Source: Dehalococcoidia bacterium
GTDB lineage: Bacteria > Chloroflexota > Dehalococcoidia > GIF9 > AB-539-J10
NCBI GenBank assembly: GCA_030605665.1
Contig: JAUWHW010000009.1
Span: forward strand, 1-26,525
Direction of reading: 5' to 3'
DNA length: 26,525 bases
Below the pieces are notes generated by a model, which saw only the letters and a list, made by a program, of their open reading frames with translations, searched no databases and was not told the DNA's origin. Position 1 is the first letter of the stretch. Every line of letters starts with the position of its first letter. A program made the position numbers and the translations under genes. Positions 8,069 to 17,530 of the stretch are shown here, piece after piece.

Positions 8069-9089
8069 TAAGAGGTTTGCTTCTAGCCGTAGTTAATTCC
8101 GACATTAAAGAGCCAATCAAGTCCATTTCAACTGCATGTTTTGCTCTTGTTATTGCCTTATTTACCTGTTGTGCGCGGCTATTCCCATGCATTATATGAA
8201 CAACACCATTAACTCCCCAGAGCAGACCTCCACCATCGCTTTCGTTTCTAGTTATTCTAGTGAATGAGATCATCTGATCAAGCAGTTTCGTAACTGACCC
8301 AGCTAATGGCAAATTACCCAACTTTCCTTTTAGCCACCCGACAAAATAGTGTCCTATGCCTTCATAAAACTTCATTATTACATTGCCTATGATACCGTCA
8401 CAAACAATAACATTAGCTTGCCCACTAAGGATATCATAGCCTTCTATGTTGCCAACAAAATCCATGTTGCTCTTTTGAAGCAGCTGGTAGCTCTCTTGAA
8501 TTAACCTACTACCCTTACCCTCTTCGGTTCCAATACTCAGAAGTGCTACTTTAGGGTTAGTAATGTTAAGTAGTTTTTTGGCATAAACAGAGCCTATAGC
8601 TGCAAAGGATAATAGATGGTGTGGCCTACAATTGATATTAGCCCCACCATCTACCAGAACCGTGCTTGGAGCAAGACCAACAAGGGGTACGCAGAGTGCA
8701 GGCCGTTCTAATCCTGCTACCATGCCGAGCAACCTAATAGCGCTGACGGATGCTGCTCCAGTAGGACCAGCGCTGATGATAGCATCTGCTGCCCCTGTTT
8801 TTACCAATTCCGTTGCCACAGCTATAGAGGCATTGGGCTTACGTCGAATGGCAAAAGCGGGGGGCTCACCTTCTTTGATGACTTCCTCAGCCCTAACACG
8901 GCTAATAGGAAGATGGGAAACGTCGTATTTGGCTAGCTCTTCTGCCAAGATTTCTATTGGACCAACCAGTATAATTCCTACATCCCCTCTTTCGGCAGCT
9001 ATAACTGCTCCCTTAATTATCTCCTCGGGGGCATAATCACCACCCATAGTATCCACTGCTATCCTTATAATTTTGCTATCGTTAGACAT
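8058..9089 (-). CDS. plsX: Phosphate acyltransferase PlsX
   Basis: Converts acyl-ACP and phosphate to acyl-phosphate, the acyl donor for PlsY in phospholipid synthesis; a peripheral cytoplasmic enzyme. The N-terminus IRIAVDTMGGDYAPEEIIKGA is the family signature. Other conserved stretches are GAADAIISAGPTGAASVSAI, LVDGGANINCRP, VALLSIGTEEGKGS, NIEGYDI and VIVCDGIIGNVIMKFYEG. I chose the ATG at 9089 because the family starts a few residues before the IAVDxMGGD motif. The frame is open to a GTG at 9146, which would add 19 residues without family similarity. Neither start has a strong ribosome-binding site. Unusually, plsX is not next to fab genes here: it lies downstream of the trp terminator and converges on the MBL hydrolase gene. 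Confidence 0.95.
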   Translation of the reverse strand: MSNDSKIIRIAVDTMGGDYAPEEIIKGAVIAAERGDVGIILVGPIEILAEELAKYDVSHLPISRVRAEEVIKEGEPPAFAIRRKPNASIAVATELVKTGAADAIISAGPTGAASVSAIRLLGMVAGLERPALCVPLVGLAPSTVLVDGGANINCRPHHLLSFAAIGSVYAKKLLNITNPKVALLSIGTEEGKGSRLIQESYQLLQKSNMDFVGNIEGYDILSGQANVIVCDGIIGNVIMKFYEGIGHYFVGWLKGKLGNLPLAGSVTKLLDQMISFTRITRNESDGGGLLWGVNGVVHIMHGNSRAQQVNKAITRAKHAVEMDLIGSLMSELTTARSKPLITR

Positions 9090-9162
9090 GGAAATGTGTA
9101 TCTTCTTTTTCCACCCATAGTGCTGTAGGAACAGCTCAACTGTCACTTCAGCTATTCAAAAT

Positions 9163-9168
9163 ATTATA
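9163..9168 (-). promoter_or_regulatory. Candidate -10 box for plsX overlapping the trp terminator
   Basis: On the minus strand the trailing arm of the trp terminator runs into GTGTATAATATTTTG, which contains a consensus TATAAT. A TTTACA lies 15 bases upstream inside the hairpin loop side, a short spacing for a -35. If real, plsX transcription starts just as the trp transcript ends, near 9156. Confidence 0.35.
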
Positions 9169-9200
9169 CACCCTCCTTACATTTGTAAAGAGGGTGTATA
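9165..9200 (-). terminator. Rho-independent terminator of the trp operon
   Basis: Arms 9165-9175 and 9190-9200 (TATACACCCTC / GAGGGTGTATA) are perfect complements. Five more pairs continue inward, giving a 16-bp stem around the four-base loop AAAT when read on the minus strand. One inner pair is G-U on the minus strand but C-A on the plus strand, which supports minus-strand function. The stem is followed by ATATTTTG. It lies about 29 bp after the trpB2 stop. Confidence 0.85.
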
Positions 9201-9228
9201 AAGCATATCCCGGAAGTTTTCCAGGCAC

Positions 9229-10593
9229 TTAGCCTACCTTTGGTAGCTGGGCCAGTGCCTCCTCTATCTTCTCATCAGGATACTCGTAGTCCTGAAGCTT
9301 ATCTGACAGGTATGCATCGTAGGCAGCCATATCAACATGTCCGTGTCCGCTATGAGCCAGCAGGATTGTTTTTGACTCGCCAGACTCTTTGCACTTAAGG
9401 GCTTCGTCGATGACCACCTTTATAGCATGGTTTGGCTCTGGGGCACTGATAATGCCCTCAGTACGAGCAAAGGTTATCCCCGCCTCAAAGGTAGCAAGCT
9501 GGTGCTCAGCTCTGGCTTCAACTAAGCCCAATCTCAAAAGGTGGCATATGATTGGTGCCATCCCATGATAGCGTAAACCCCCAGCGTGAATTGGAGGTGG
9601 AATAAAGCCATGCCCTAAGGTAAACATCTTAATTAGAGGAACGAGGCCAGCTTCATCGCCAAAATCATAGGCATACGGTCCCCTAGTCGTAGTAGGACAG
9701 CTTGCCGGCTCTACATTGATGATACGCAGGTCTGGTTTCATTCCATCAATTTTATCTTTGACAAAGGGCAAATATAGGCCAGCGAAGTTTGAGCCACCTC
9801 CGATACAGCCCACGATAATATCGGGGTAGACATCCGCCTTCTCCATTAGTTTCTTTGCCTCCAAGCCATTAACGGTTTGATGCAATAGGACATGGTTAAG
9901 CACGCTACCTAGAGCATAGTGAGTGTCATCTCGAGAAACGGTATCCTCTACTGCTTCACTGATAGCCAGTCCTAAGCTACCTGGACAATTAGGGTCCTTT
10001 GCCAACATATCTCGTCCTGCCTTGGTATCTGGGCTGGGGCTAGGCACACATTTGGCTCCCCAGGTCTCCATCATGATGCGGCGATAGGGTTTCTGGTCAT
10101 AACTAATTCTGACCATATACACCTTGCATTTCAGACCAAAAGTGATACAGCCAAAAGACAAAGCGCTCCCCCACTGTCCAGCTCCAGTCTCGGTGGCGAT
10201 GCGTTTTATTCCCTCTTGCCTGTTGTAGTAAGCTTGAGCTACAGCTGTGTTTGGTTTATGACTTCCCGGAGGACTTGTCCCCTCATATTTGTAGAATATC
10301 TTGGCTGGTGTATCCAGTGTTTTCTCCAATCTATGTGCCCGATATAGGGTTGTAGGTCTCCATAGTCTGTAGATATCTCGTACCTCCTCAGGGATTTCAA
10401 TCCACCTCTCGGTGCTCACCTCCTGCTTTATTAACTCCATAGGGAATAGAGGCGCCAGATCATCAGGTGTTACTGGTTTTCCTGTAGCTGGATGCAAAAC
10501 TGGTGGCAACGGCTCAGGCAAATCTGCCTGAATGTTATACCAGTATCTTGGCATTTCCTCTTCATCTAAGGTAAACTTTGTTCTCTTATCCAT
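9229..10593 (-). CDS. trpB2: TrpB2, tryptophan synthase beta-like PLP enzyme
   Basis: PLP-dependent enzyme of the TrpB2 group, which makes tryptophan from indole and serine and usually does not form the tight complex with TrpA that TrpB1 does. Its 454 aa is typical of TrpB2, about 50 longer than TrpB1. The PLP lysine is K113 in [12 protein letters not shown]. The catalytic-region [12 protein letters not shown] and the phosphate-binding loop [11 protein letters not shown] are present. The N-terminal extension with [15 protein letters not shown] is characteristic of the group. A strong ribosome-binding site (AGGAGG, 5 nt before the ATG) fits independent translation, since a 118-bp gap separates it from trpA. 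It is the last gene of the trp operon before the terminator. It may salvage free indole or act as a serine deaminase; inference. Confidence 0.95.
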   Translation of the reverse strand: MDKRTKFTLDEEEMPRYWYNIQADLPEPLPPVLHPATGKPVTPDDLAPLFPMELIKQEVSTERWIEIPEEVRDIYRLWRPTTLYRAHRLEKTLDTPAKIFYKYEGTSPPGSHKPNTAVAQAYYNRQEGIKRIATETGAGQWGSALSFGCITFGLKCKVYMVRISYDQKPYRRIMMETWGAKCVPSPSPDTKAGRDMLAKDPNCPGSLGLAISEAVEDTVSRDDTHYALGSVLNHVLLHQTVNGLEAKKLMEKADVYPDIIVGCIGGGSNFAGLYLPFVKDKIDGMKPDLRIINVEPASCPTTTRGPYAYDFGDEAGLVPLIKMFTLGHGFIPPPIHAGGLRYHGMAPIICHLLRLGLVEARAEHQLATFEAGITFARTEGIISAPEPNHAIKVVIDEALKCKESGESKTILLAHSGHGHVDMAAYDAYLSDKLQDYEYPDEKIEEALAQLPKVG

Positions 10594-10642
10594 TTTTACC
10601 TCCTATTATTTTTTAGTCTGTAAGCTAGTATCTTATCTCTCT

Positions 10643-10659
10643 TGGCCCCAAAGGGGCCA
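10643..10659 (-). other. Short hairpin between trpA and trpB2
   Basis: A perfect 7-bp stem (TGGCCCC / GGGGCCA) with a three-base loop sits in the 118-bp trpA-trpB2 gap. On the minus strand it is followed by AGAGAGATAAG, not a T-run, so it is not a standard terminator. It may stabilise the 3' end of the upstream message or separate expression of trpB2 from the rest. The remainder of the gap holds only the trpB2 ribosome-binding site. Confidence 0.55.
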
Positions 10660-10711
10660 CTGCCATGACATATTAAACATATTATTGCCTCCTTACTAAA
10701 AGAACTTCTGC

Positions 10712-11518
10712 CTAGTCATTGCTTAAGTCTTGAATCTTCTCCGATTTGTCAAGTGCATTCCTTAATTGTCTTGTAAAATCTTCAACTAGGCTTAGAGATT
10801 TGTCTTTGTCCATAAGTTGGATGATTCGACTGCCTACAATAACTCCGTCAGCTATTCTAGCTAGCTGCTCTGCTTGCTGTGGAGTAGATATTCCAAATCC
10901 TACACAAAGGGGTTGGCTAGCTACTCTTCTCACTCTAGCAACAAATGCCTCCAAGTCTGAAGGTAATTTATCTCTGGCTCCAGTAACACCTGTCACTGAA
11001 ACTAGGTATATAAAGCCTCGCGACTTTTCGGCTACAAGCCGAATACGTTTTTCGGTGCTGTTGGGAGCTAAGAGATATATGACATTGATGCCATGATTTT
11101 GTGTGTCAATCTCTAAGTCATAGCCTTCATCAGGGGGAAGATCAGGGATAATCAGGCCATCAATTCCAGACTCAGCACAGGCATCACAAAATTTCTCCAG
11201 GCCATAGTTAAAGACTGGGTTGAAATAGGTCATAAATACCAAAGGGACTTTAACCTTCCGCCTTAATTCTTTAGCTACATCGAGGCAAATTTTTGGGCTA
11301 ACCCTGTTTTGTAGGGCATGAAAGCTTGCTTTCTGTATAGTCACACCATCAGCTATGGGGTCAGAGAAGGGAATCCCCAGCTCTACCAGGTCACATCCAT
11401 TGCTAGCGAGAAGCGGGACTACCTTTAAGGTTGCTTCAATACTAGGGTACCCCACAGTGATATAAGCTATAAAAGCTGTGTAATTTGGTTTGGCGAAAAC
11501 AGAGGCAATGCGGCTCAA
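10712..11518 (-). CDS. trpA: Tryptophan synthase alpha chain
   Basis: Cleaves indole-3-glycerol phosphate to indole and glyceraldehyde-3-phosphate in the TrpA2B2 complex. The TIM-barrel signature [15 protein letters not shown] holds the two catalytic acids, Glu46 and Asp57, equivalent to Glu49 and Asp60 of the enteric enzyme. Also conserved are [39 protein letters not shown] and VGFGIS, which form loops and the phosphate site. Length 268 aa is normal. The start codon is TTG, sharing bases with the trpB stop (TTGA), with GGGAG about 7 nt upstream. This 4-bp overlap implies translational coupling with trpB, fitting the equal amounts needed for the complex. Confidence 0.97.
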   Translation of the reverse strand: MSRIASVFAKPNYTAFIAYITVGYPSIEATLKVVPLLASNGCDLVELGIPFSDPIADGVTIQKASFHALQNRVSPKICLDVAKELRRKVKVPLVFMTYFNPVFNYGLEKFCDACAESGIDGLIIPDLPPDEGYDLEIDTQNHGINVIYLLAPNSTEKRIRLVAEKSRGFIYLVSVTGVTGARDKLPSDLEAFVARVRRVASQPLCVGFGISTPQQAEQLARIADGVIVGSRIIQLMDKDKSLSLVEDFTRQLRNALDKSEKIQDLSND

Positions 11519-12720
11519 AGTTTCACTCCCAATGCTTTAACTACAATGTCTATATCCTTATCGCCACGCCCACTCAGGTTGACTACAATAGTTTGCTCCT
11601 TATCCATGGAGCTCGCCATTTTGACAGCGTAGAATATGGCATGGGCTGGCTCAAGCGCCGGGATAATGCCCTCAGTTTGACAAAGGAGCTGAAAAGCTTC
11701 TAGTGCTGCGTTATCGTCCACAGCAACATAAGTAGCCCTCCCCACGGTTTTATAGTAGCTATGCTCAGGACCTACACCAGGGTAATCCAGTCCAGGAGCA
11801 ATACTGTGCGTCTCGCGAATCTGCCCAGCGTCATCTTGGAGAACATAGGATTTTGCCCCATGCAACACTCCCACTCTTCCTGCAACTAGGGAGGCAGCGT
11901 GTTGTAGGGTCTTGATTCCTCTTCCTGCTGCTTCTACCCCAATAAACTTGACATCCTTATCATCCACAAAGGGGTGGAAGATCCCTATGGCGTTGCTCCC
12001 ACCACCCACACAGGCGATTATATAATCAGGTAAGCGACCACATTTTTCTAAAATCTGTTGTTTCGTTTCCTTGCCAATAATAGCTTGGAAATTGCGAACC
12101 ATCGTCGGGTAGGGATGGGGCCCTACTACTGAGCCCAGGAGGTAGTAGGTATCACGCACATTGGTCACCCAATCCCTGATAGCTTCGTTGATAGCATCCT
12201 TTAGAGTTTTACTGCCTGAAGAGACAGAACGCATCTCTGCCCCCAACAGTTTCATGCGGAAGACATTAAGTGACTGGCGGCGCATATCCTCCTCTCCCAT
12301 GTAGATGATGCAATCCAATCCCAATTTGGCGCATATAGTAGCGGCGGCTACGCCATGTTGCCCAGCGCCGGTCTCAGCAATGATTCTTCGCTTTCCCATT
12401 CTCTTAGCAAGAAGCCCTTGCCCTAACGCATTGTTTATCTTATGGGCACCGGTATGAGCTAAGTCCTCTCTTTTAAGGAAGATTTGAGCACCCCCACAAT
12501 GTTTGGTGAGCCTTTCAGCAAAGTAAAGCGGCGTTGGCCTTCCTGAGTAGTCATGAGATAAAGAATTAAACTCAGCCCAGAAGGACGAGTCATACTTTGC
12601 CTCTCGATAAGCTATCTCCAGTTCGTCTAAAGCTGGAATGAGCGTTTCAGGAGCAAACCTGCCGCCGAATTGTCCGAAATAACCCTGGGAGTCAGGTAAC
12701 TGCGTATCTTTTACTATCAT
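11515..12720 (-). CDS. trpB: Tryptophan synthase beta chain (TrpB1 type)
   Basis: Condenses indole with serine using PLP. The start [22 protein letters not shown], the PLP lysine K94 in [28 protein letters not shown], the phosphate loop [11 protein letters not shown] and the C-terminal LSGRGDKD are all family hallmarks. Length 401 aa is typical of TrpB1. The N-terminal residues that contact TrpA are present, so it probably forms the classical complex with the product of the next gene. Its start lies 29 bp inside trpF, with an AAGGAAAG ribosome-binding site there. It is one of two TrpB enzymes in this operon; trpB2 is the other. Confidence 0.98.
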   Translation of the reverse strand: MIVKDTQLPDSQGYFGQFGGRFAPETLIPALDELEIAYREAKYDSSFWAEFNSLSHDYSGRPTPLYFAERLTKHCGGAQIFLKREDLAHTGAHKINNALGQGLLAKRMGKRRIIAETGAGQHGVAAATICAKLGLDCIIYMGEEDMRRQSLNVFRMKLLGAEMRSVSSGSKTLKDAINEAIRDWVTNVRDTYYLLGSVVGPHPYPTMVRNFQAIIGKETKQQILEKCGRLPDYIIACVGGGSNAIGIFHPFVDDKDVKFIGVEAAGRGIKTLQHAASLVAGRVGVLHGAKSYVLQDDAGQIRETHSIAPGLDYPGVGPEHSYYKTVGRATYVAVDDNAALEAFQLLCQTEGIIPALEPAHAIFYAVKMASSMDKEQTIVVNLSGRGDKDIDIVVKALGVKL

Positions 12721-13360
12721 CAGCTTTCCTTACCGCTTCAATGAACGCTCTTATTTTAGCCACATCCTTGTTCCCCTCTACCTCCACGCCGGAGGAGACA
12801 TCCACTCCCCAAGGTGATACTATCTCGACTGCTTGAGCTATATTTTCTGGATTAAGACCACCGGCGATAATTACTGGAAATCTTTTCGCCACTGGTTTTG
12901 CCAATTCCCAGTTAAAAGTCAATCCTGTTCCGCCATATTTGTCTTCAACCTGGGAATCGAGGAGTGTGATAAACTTTCTAGCAGAAAGTAATTTAGCTCC
13001 CTCGTCCAGCTCAGCGCATATTTCCTCAGGGCGCTGCTGACCTATTCGAATCGCTTTAATTATTGGCTTGCTAATTTCATGGCAATATTCCCAGGACTCA
13101 TTGCCACTTAGTTGAACCCAGTCTAAAGCACAAGAATCAGCAATTTCATTTACTTTAGAGACTGGCATATTGACAAAGACGCCCACTATTTCTACGGTAT
13201 TGCTGGCTTTCTTTACAGCGCTAACTATCTCGCATGCCTTGGCGGGGATCACCTGCCGTCGACTGAGGGCAAAGACTAATCCGATAAAGTCAGCCCCAGC
13301 TTCGACTGCCGCTAAAGCATGAGTCTTGGCTCTAATCCCGCAAACCTTTACACGGGTCAT
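12692..13360 (-). CDS. trpF: Phosphoribosylanthranilate isomerase
   Basis: Isomerises phosphoribosylanthranilate to CdRP, the third step after chorismate diverges to tryptophan. The N-terminal VKVCGIR has the catalytic general-base Cys7. The general-acid Asp lies in [19 protein letters not shown]. The phosphate-binding loops [11 protein letters not shown] and [10 protein letters not shown] complete the barrel. Its 222 aa includes a slightly longer C-terminal tail ([14 protein letters not shown]), coded in the region that overlaps the start of trpB by 29 bp, so the tail may reflect overlap and not function. The ATG overlaps the trpC stop by 4 bp (ATGA), implying coupled translation. Confidence 0.96.
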   Translation of the reverse strand: MTRVKVCGIRAKTHALAAVEAGADFIGLVFALSRRQVIPAKACEIVSAVKKASNTVEIVGVFVNMPVSKVNEIADSCALDWVQLSGNESWEYCHEISKPIIKAIRIGQQRPEEICAELDEGAKLLSARKFITLLDSQVEDKYGGTGLTFNWELAKPVAKRFPVIIAGGLNPENIAQAVEIVSPWGVDVSSGVEVEGNKDVAKIRAFIEAVRKADDSKRYAVT

Positions 13361-14124
13361 AATAGTAACTCCTTCATCTTGGTCAAGACATCATTGGCGG
13401 TAACCAGAGCCTCGCCAACAAGTATGGCATTAACTCCCCATTTCCTCAGCTTTTCGATATCCTTACGGTTTCTGATGCCACTTTCGCTGACCACTATTTT
13501 CTCTTTCGGAATAAGTGAGCGCAATCGGTAGGTTGTGTCAAGAACAACGGTAAAGGTATTGAGGTCTCGGTTATTGATGCCAATAATTTCCGCTCCACTG
13601 AGAAGTGCTTTTTCTACCTCACCTTCATTGTGAACCTCAACCAAGCACTTTAAACCAAGGCTATGACTCAGTGAAATGAATTCCTCGAGCTGCTCTTGGC
13701 TTAAGATAGCTACTATTAGCAATAGGGCATCGGCACCATAAGCACGTGACTCATATAGTTGATATGGGTCAAAAATAAAATCCTTTCTGAGTAGTGGAAG
13801 TTCAACTACATTTCTAACTGCAGCCAAATGGTCAATACTGCCTTTAAAATAATTTTTCTCGGTCAACACCGAGATCGCAGCAGCGCCACCTTTAGCATAG
13901 ACCTTGGCTAATTCGGTAGGGTTAAGGTTGGGATGGAGGAGCCCTCGTGATGGTGATGCCTGCTTTATTTCGGCAATCAGATGAATGCCGTCGCCACTAA
14001 GAACAGAAACAAAGTCAAGCGGCGGCTTTTGCTGAGCAATGCGCTCCTGCAGACGACCTAAAGGCAGCATCTTCTTCCTTCGCTCAACATCTTTCCTTTT
14101 TTTTGCGATGATTTTATCCAACAT
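13357..14124 (-). CDS. trpC: Indole-3-glycerol phosphate synthase
   Basis: Closes the indole ring by decarboxylating CdRP. A standalone TrpC (255 aa), not fused to TrpF. Conserved blocks appear in order: LIAEIKQASPSRG (catalytic Lys of the EIK motif), ISVLTEKNYFKGS, LLRKDFIFDPYQLYE (second catalytic Lys), LVEVHNEGEVEKAL, IIGINNRDLNTF and VVSESGI near the C-terminus. It starts 7 bp after the trpD stop, with an AAAGAAAG purine tract in front, and overlaps trpF by 4 bp. Nothing unusual is seen in it. Confidence 0.97.
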   Translation of the reverse strand: MLDKIIAKKRKDVERRKKMLPLGRLQERIAQQKPPLDFVSVLSGDGIHLIAEIKQASPSRGLLHPNLNPTELAKVYAKGGAAAISVLTEKNYFKGSIDHLAAVRNVVELPLLRKDFIFDPYQLYESRAYGADALLLIVAILSQEQLEEFISLSHSLGLKCLVEVHNEGEVEKALLSGAEIIGINNRDLNTFTVVLDTTYRLRSLIPKEKIVVSESGIRNRKDIEKLRKWGVNAILVGEALVTANDVLTKMKELLL

Positions 14125-14131
14125 CTTTCTT

Positions 14132-15181
14132 TTATTGAGATTGCTTTGCCTTGCTCACAATGGCATTATTCAAGTTCTGACTAAGCTTGATTAGCTCGTC
14201 AAGTTTAGTTTGAGCCTTGCCACTATCAATTACCTCTTCGGCAATGCCAGCACCCTCCTTGAGGCTCGAGGCTCGATTGGCGGCAACCAATGCTGCGGCG
14301 GCATTCATAACAACTATATTTCGTCTGGCTCCCCTCTCTCCCTTCAGGACACGGCGCAGCATTTCAGCATTTTCCCCTGGCATTCCTCCTTTGATTTCTG
14401 CCATGCTTGCTCTTTCGAACCCAAAATCTTCAGGAGAGACCTCATAAGGTGGCAATATTCTATCTTGATTAATGTCCCATATCACTGACCCTCCGCCGAT
14501 TGAGATTTCATCCATGCCATCCATACCGTGCACCACCAGAGAATGCTTTGTGCCCAGACGCTGGAGGACAGAAGCAATCTTCTCTCCCAATTTCTTTGAG
14601 GGGACACCAACGACCTGAAACTCGGCTTTGGCGGGATTAGTCAAGGGACCGAGAATGTTAAACACAGTGCGGATTCCAATTTCGCGGCGAGGGGTAGTGG
14701 CATATTTCATCGCTGGGTGAAAGGTGGGGGCGAACATAAAGCCAATACCCACTTTCTCTAGGCATTGAGATACTGCCTCAGCTCCGAGGCTGATCGTTAC
14801 CCCCAACGCCTCAAGAACATCAGCACTGCCACAATGGCTAGACATTGCCCGATTGCCGTGCTTGGCTACCTTAAGTCCCGCGCCAGCAGCCACGAAAGCA
14901 GCAGCAGTGGAGATATTAAAACTATAAGAACTATCACCGCCAGTGCCACAGGTATCAACCACCGGTGGGGTAACCTGAACAGGTGTTGCCTTAACCCGCA
15001 TGATGCTTGCTAGTCCAGCAATCTCATCCACTGTCTCCCCTTTAATGCGAAGCGCAGTGATAAAGGCGCCAAACTGAGCTGGCGTTGCTTTGCCGCTCAT
15101 TATCTCCTCCATTATCTTGGCAGCCTGCTTAAAGCTAAGTGAGCGGCCGCAGGCGATAGTTTCAATAGCTTCACGAATCAT
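14132..15181 (-). CDS. trpD: Anthranilate phosphoribosyltransferase
   Basis: Transfers phosphoribose from PRPP to anthranilate. The N-terminal helical domain (AAKIMEEIMSGKATPAQFGAF) is followed by the PRPP and metal-binding motifs: VDTCGTGGDSSYSFNIST and VAKHGNRAMSSHCGSADVLE. The anthranilate-side region TPRREIGIRTVFNILGPLTNPA and the later VVHGMDGMDEIS (Mg-binding acids) are also present. Length 349 aa is normal. It is not fused to TrpG, unlike the enteric enzyme. The ATG overlaps the trpG stop by 4 bp (ATGA), so translation is probably coupled. Confidence 0.97.
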   Translation of the reverse strand: MIREAIETIACGRSLSFKQAAKIMEEIMSGKATPAQFGAFITALRIKGETVDEIAGLASIMRVKATPVQVTPPVVDTCGTGGDSSYSFNISTAAAFVAAGAGLKVAKHGNRAMSSHCGSADVLEALGVTISLGAEAVSQCLEKVGIGFMFAPTFHPAMKYATTPRREIGIRTVFNILGPLTNPAKAEFQVVGVPSKKLGEKIASVLQRLGTKHSLVVHGMDGMDEISIGGGSVIWDINQDRILPPYEVSPEDFGFERASMAEIKGGMPGENAEMLRRVLKGERGARRNIVVMNAAAALVAANRASSLKEGAGIAEEVIDSGKAQTKLDELIKLSQNLNNAIVSKAKQSQ

Positions 15182-15753
15182 TGATGCCCTCCTTGACTTA
15201 GAAAATTCTTGAGCAAATCCTTCCCCACCTCGGTCATAATTGATTCGGGGTGGAACTGAACTCCTTCCACAGGAAACTGGCGATGGCGTAGTCCCATAAT
15301 CATGCCATTGGATGTCCAGGCGCTAACTTCAAGGCAATCAGGCAGGTCATTGCGCATTACCGCTAGGGAGTGGTAGCGGATAGCTGGGAAGGGATTAGGC
15401 AATCCGCTAAAAGTCCTTTTGCCAGCATGGTAAATAAGCGACAATTTGCCATGCTTGATTTCACCAGCACGGTCAATCTTAGCCCCATAGCTATAGCCGA
15501 TGCATTGGTGCCCAAGGCAGACTCCTAAGATAGGAGTGCGGCTGCTAAAGTGGCGGATAACTTCATTAGAGATGCCAGCTTGCTCTGGGGTACCTGGGCC
15601 AGGGGAAATGACAATACGTTGGGGAGACTTCATCTCAATCTCATTTAGGCTCACTTTATCATTACGAGTCACCCATACCTCCTCCCCTAGTTCACTCAAA
15701 TACTGAAAGAGGTTATAGGTAAAACTGTCATAGTTATCTATTAACAAAAGCAT
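15178..15753 (-). CDS. trpG: Anthranilate synthase glutamine amidotransferase subunit
   Basis: Class I glutamine amidotransferase that supplies ammonia to TrpE. The start MLLLIDNYDSFTYNL is the family N-terminus, and the ATG at 15753 has GGAGG 9 nt upstream. An alternative TTG at 15777 would add eight residues without similarity, so I prefer the ATG. The catalytic triad is complete: Cys79 (GVCLGHQCIG), His168 and Glu170 (VQFHPESIM). The oxyanion region PGPGTPEQAG is also present. Length is then 191 aa. The start lies 20 bp inside trpE and the stop overlaps trpD by 4 bp. The protein could also serve PabB (folate) as in some bacteria; no pabB is in the window. Confidence 0.96.
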   Translation of the reverse strand: MLLLIDNYDSFTYNLFQYLSELGEEVWVTRNDKVSLNEIEMKSPQRIVISPGPGTPEQAGISNEVIRHFSSRTPILGVCLGHQCIGYSYGAKIDRAGEIKHGKLSLIYHAGKRTFSGLPNPFPAIRYHSLAVMRNDLPDCLEVSAWTSNGMIMGLRHRQFPVEGVQFHPESIMTEVGKDLLKNFLSQGGHQ

Positions 15754-17182
15754 ATTGGTCAGCCTCCGCCTGGTCAATAGCAGTAAGCAGTGCCTGAGCT
15801 TTGCTTATACTTTCCTGATATTCACGCTCAGGGATACTATCAGCGACGATGCCACATCCTGCCTGAATATAGGCGATGTTATCCTTGATAACGATGGTGC
15901 GGATAGTGATGGCAGTATCCAGATTTCCTGAGAAGTCGAGGTAACCTACTGCGCCGGCATATGATCCTCGTTTTTCTCTTTCTAGTTCAGCGATAATCTC
16001 CATGGCTCGGATTTTGGGTGCGCCGGAAACAGTGCCTGCAGGGAAGCAGGCACGCAGGGCATCAAACTGGGAAAGTCCCGCTCTTAGTCTACCTTGAACA
16101 TGAGATACCAAATGCATAACATGGGAGTAGCGTTCCACATCCATAAGTTGAGTTACCTCGACCGTGCCTGGCTCGCTAATTCTCCCAATGTCATTACGTC
16201 CCAGGTCAACAAGCATGATGTGTTCAGCCCGCTCCTTCTCATCACTCTTAAGTTCCTCTTCTAAAGCTAGGTCTTCAGTAGCATCCTTGCCCCGGGGACG
16301 AGTACCAGCAATAGGATGGGTGGATACTACTCCATCCTCCACTCGCGCTAAAAGCTCAGGTGAAGCCCCTATGATATGGAAGTCGCCTAGCTGGAGATAG
16401 TACATATAAGGTGAAGGATTGATGGAGCGCAATGCTCGATATACGGCAAAAGGATTGGCATCGGTCTGCCTTGCCAGCCGCTGCGATAAGACAACCTGGA
16501 TTATATCGCCTGCACAAATATATTCTTTCGCTTGACGCACCTTAGCTTCGAATTCTGCTTGAGAAAAATTTGATGACACATCAGACCTAACTAATGGAGC
16601 ACTCCTCGAGGCTTCAGAAGGAATCGGCTGCTCCAGCCTATCCACTAAGTCATCAATCTTACAAGTTGCCTTCAGGTATGCCCTCTCAATATCCCCATCC
16701 AAGTGAGCGTAGGAGATAATCATGATTCTATGGGTGAGATGGTCGAAGACAAGGAGGGTATCAGCCAACATTAGTACAGACTCAGGAAGATCTAAAGGGT
16801 TATGCACAGGAGAGGGTAATCTCTCAAAGTAGCGGGCAACCTCATAGCTTAGATAGCCAACCATTCCACCGTGAAATCTGGGCAAGTCAGCAATCGGTAC
16901 TGGATGGGACCGATTGAACTCCTTCTCCACCAGGAGCAAGGGGTCAATGGGATTTTCACCTCCTGTCTTCAAGATAAATGAGGGTTCGGTACCGATGAAA
17001 CTATAGCGAGCCAATCGTTCCCCACCCTCAACGCTCTCTAGAAGGAAGGAGTAATTTCCACGAGCTATTTTGAGGTAAGCAGATACTGGCGTTTCTAGGT
17101 CAGCCTGAACCTCACGGTAAACTGGCACTAGATTGCCCTTTTTCTTGAGTTGGCCAACTTCTTCTAAAGTAGGGTAATACAT
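15734..17182 (-). CDS. trpE: Anthranilate synthase component I
   Basis: Converts chorismate to anthranilate with ammonia from TrpG; first committed step of tryptophan synthesis. The chorismate-binding core is complete: GDIIQVVLSQRLA, GASPELLARV, THPIAGTRPRG, VDLGRNDIGRIS, FPAGTVSGAPKIRAME and YIQAGCGIVADSIPE. The N-terminal domain has the LLES motif (residues 47-50) that binds tryptophan in feedback-inhibited enzymes, so allosteric inhibition is probably retained. Length 482 aa is normal. The ATG at 17182 has GGAG 6 nt upstream and starts 21 bp after the T-run of the T-box terminator. First gene of the operon, controlled by the T-box leader. Confidence 0.97.
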   Translation of the reverse strand: MYYPTLEEVGQLKKKGNLVPVYREVQADLETPVSAYLKIARGNYSFLLESVEGGERLARYSFIGTEPSFILKTGGENPIDPLLLVEKEFNRSHPVPIADLPRFHGGMVGYLSYEVARYFERLPSPVHNPLDLPESVLMLADTLLVFDHLTHRIMIISYAHLDGDIERAYLKATCKIDDLVDRLEQPIPSEASRSAPLVRSDVSSNFSQAEFEAKVRQAKEYICAGDIIQVVLSQRLARQTDANPFAVYRALRSINPSPYMYYLQLGDFHIIGASPELLARVEDGVVSTHPIAGTRPRGKDATEDLALEEELKSDEKERAEHIMLVDLGRNDIGRISEPGTVEVTQLMDVERYSHVMHLVSHVQGRLRAGLSQFDALRACFPAGTVSGAPKIRAMEIIAELEREKRGSYAGAVGYLDFSGNLDTAITIRTIVIKDNIAYIQAGCGIVADSIPEREYQESISKAQALLTAIDQAEADQYAFVNR

Positions 17183-17203
17183 ATCATACTCCAGCTACAT
17201 AAC

Positions 17204-17234
17204 AAAAAGCCTCTCGCCCAAGGGGCGAGAGGCT
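17204..17234 (-). terminator. T-box attenuator terminator before trpE
   Basis: Minus-strand hairpin AGCCTCTCGCCC / GGGCGAGAGGCT with a three-base loop (12 perfect pairs, 17234-17208), the last T of which begins the run TTTTT (17208-17204). It directly follows the conserved T-box sequence, so part of its left arm is the alternative partner for the antiterminator. Confidence 0.95.
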
Positions 17235-17524
17235 CAACCTTCGCGGTGCCACCCTATTTAGTCGCTCCTCAACTATGGGGGAGGATTACGACCATCTCTT
17301 TTCAGGTACGGAGGTAACTAACCCCTTTTATCTCTATACCCTGGGCTATGATAACGCTGCCCTCTGCGACAAAACTTACTAAGTGTTATGAGCTTTTCAG
17401 TTTGCGGCTCCCAGGTCCATTCTAGCCTTGCACAAGTATCGGCTCGCAGCTAATCCGACTCTCTGAACTCCGCCTTAAGCTGTACTAGTCCTGTTCTCAG
17501 CCTTTCCCTATATTTAGTTCTCAG
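17235..17524 (-). promoter_or_regulatory. T-box riboswitch leader, tRNA-Trp specific
   Basis: Read on the minus strand. The 14-base T-box sequence AGGGTGGCACCGCG is at 17255-17242, where the CCA end of uncharged tRNA pairs. Stem I has the AGAGAG bulge region and the GCTGCGAG distal loop (about 17463-17442). The specifier region reads GAATGGACCTGGGAG, placing UGG (Trp) at 17419-17417. With the terminator downstream, uncharged tRNA-Trp would stabilise the antiterminator and turn on trpE and the genes after it. The specifier matches the operon's product, which supports the reading. Confidence 0.95.
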
Positions 17525-17530
17525 CTATTT

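Noticed and set aside
9087..9146. Upstream GTG start for plsX adding 19 residues
   Set aside because: The added residues do not resemble the PlsX N-terminus and the GTG lacks a ribosome-binding site.
10643..10659. Hairpin between trpA and trpB2 as a transcription terminator
   Set aside because: The stem is only 7 bp and is followed by AGAGAGATAAG, not a T-run, so I list it only as a hairpin.
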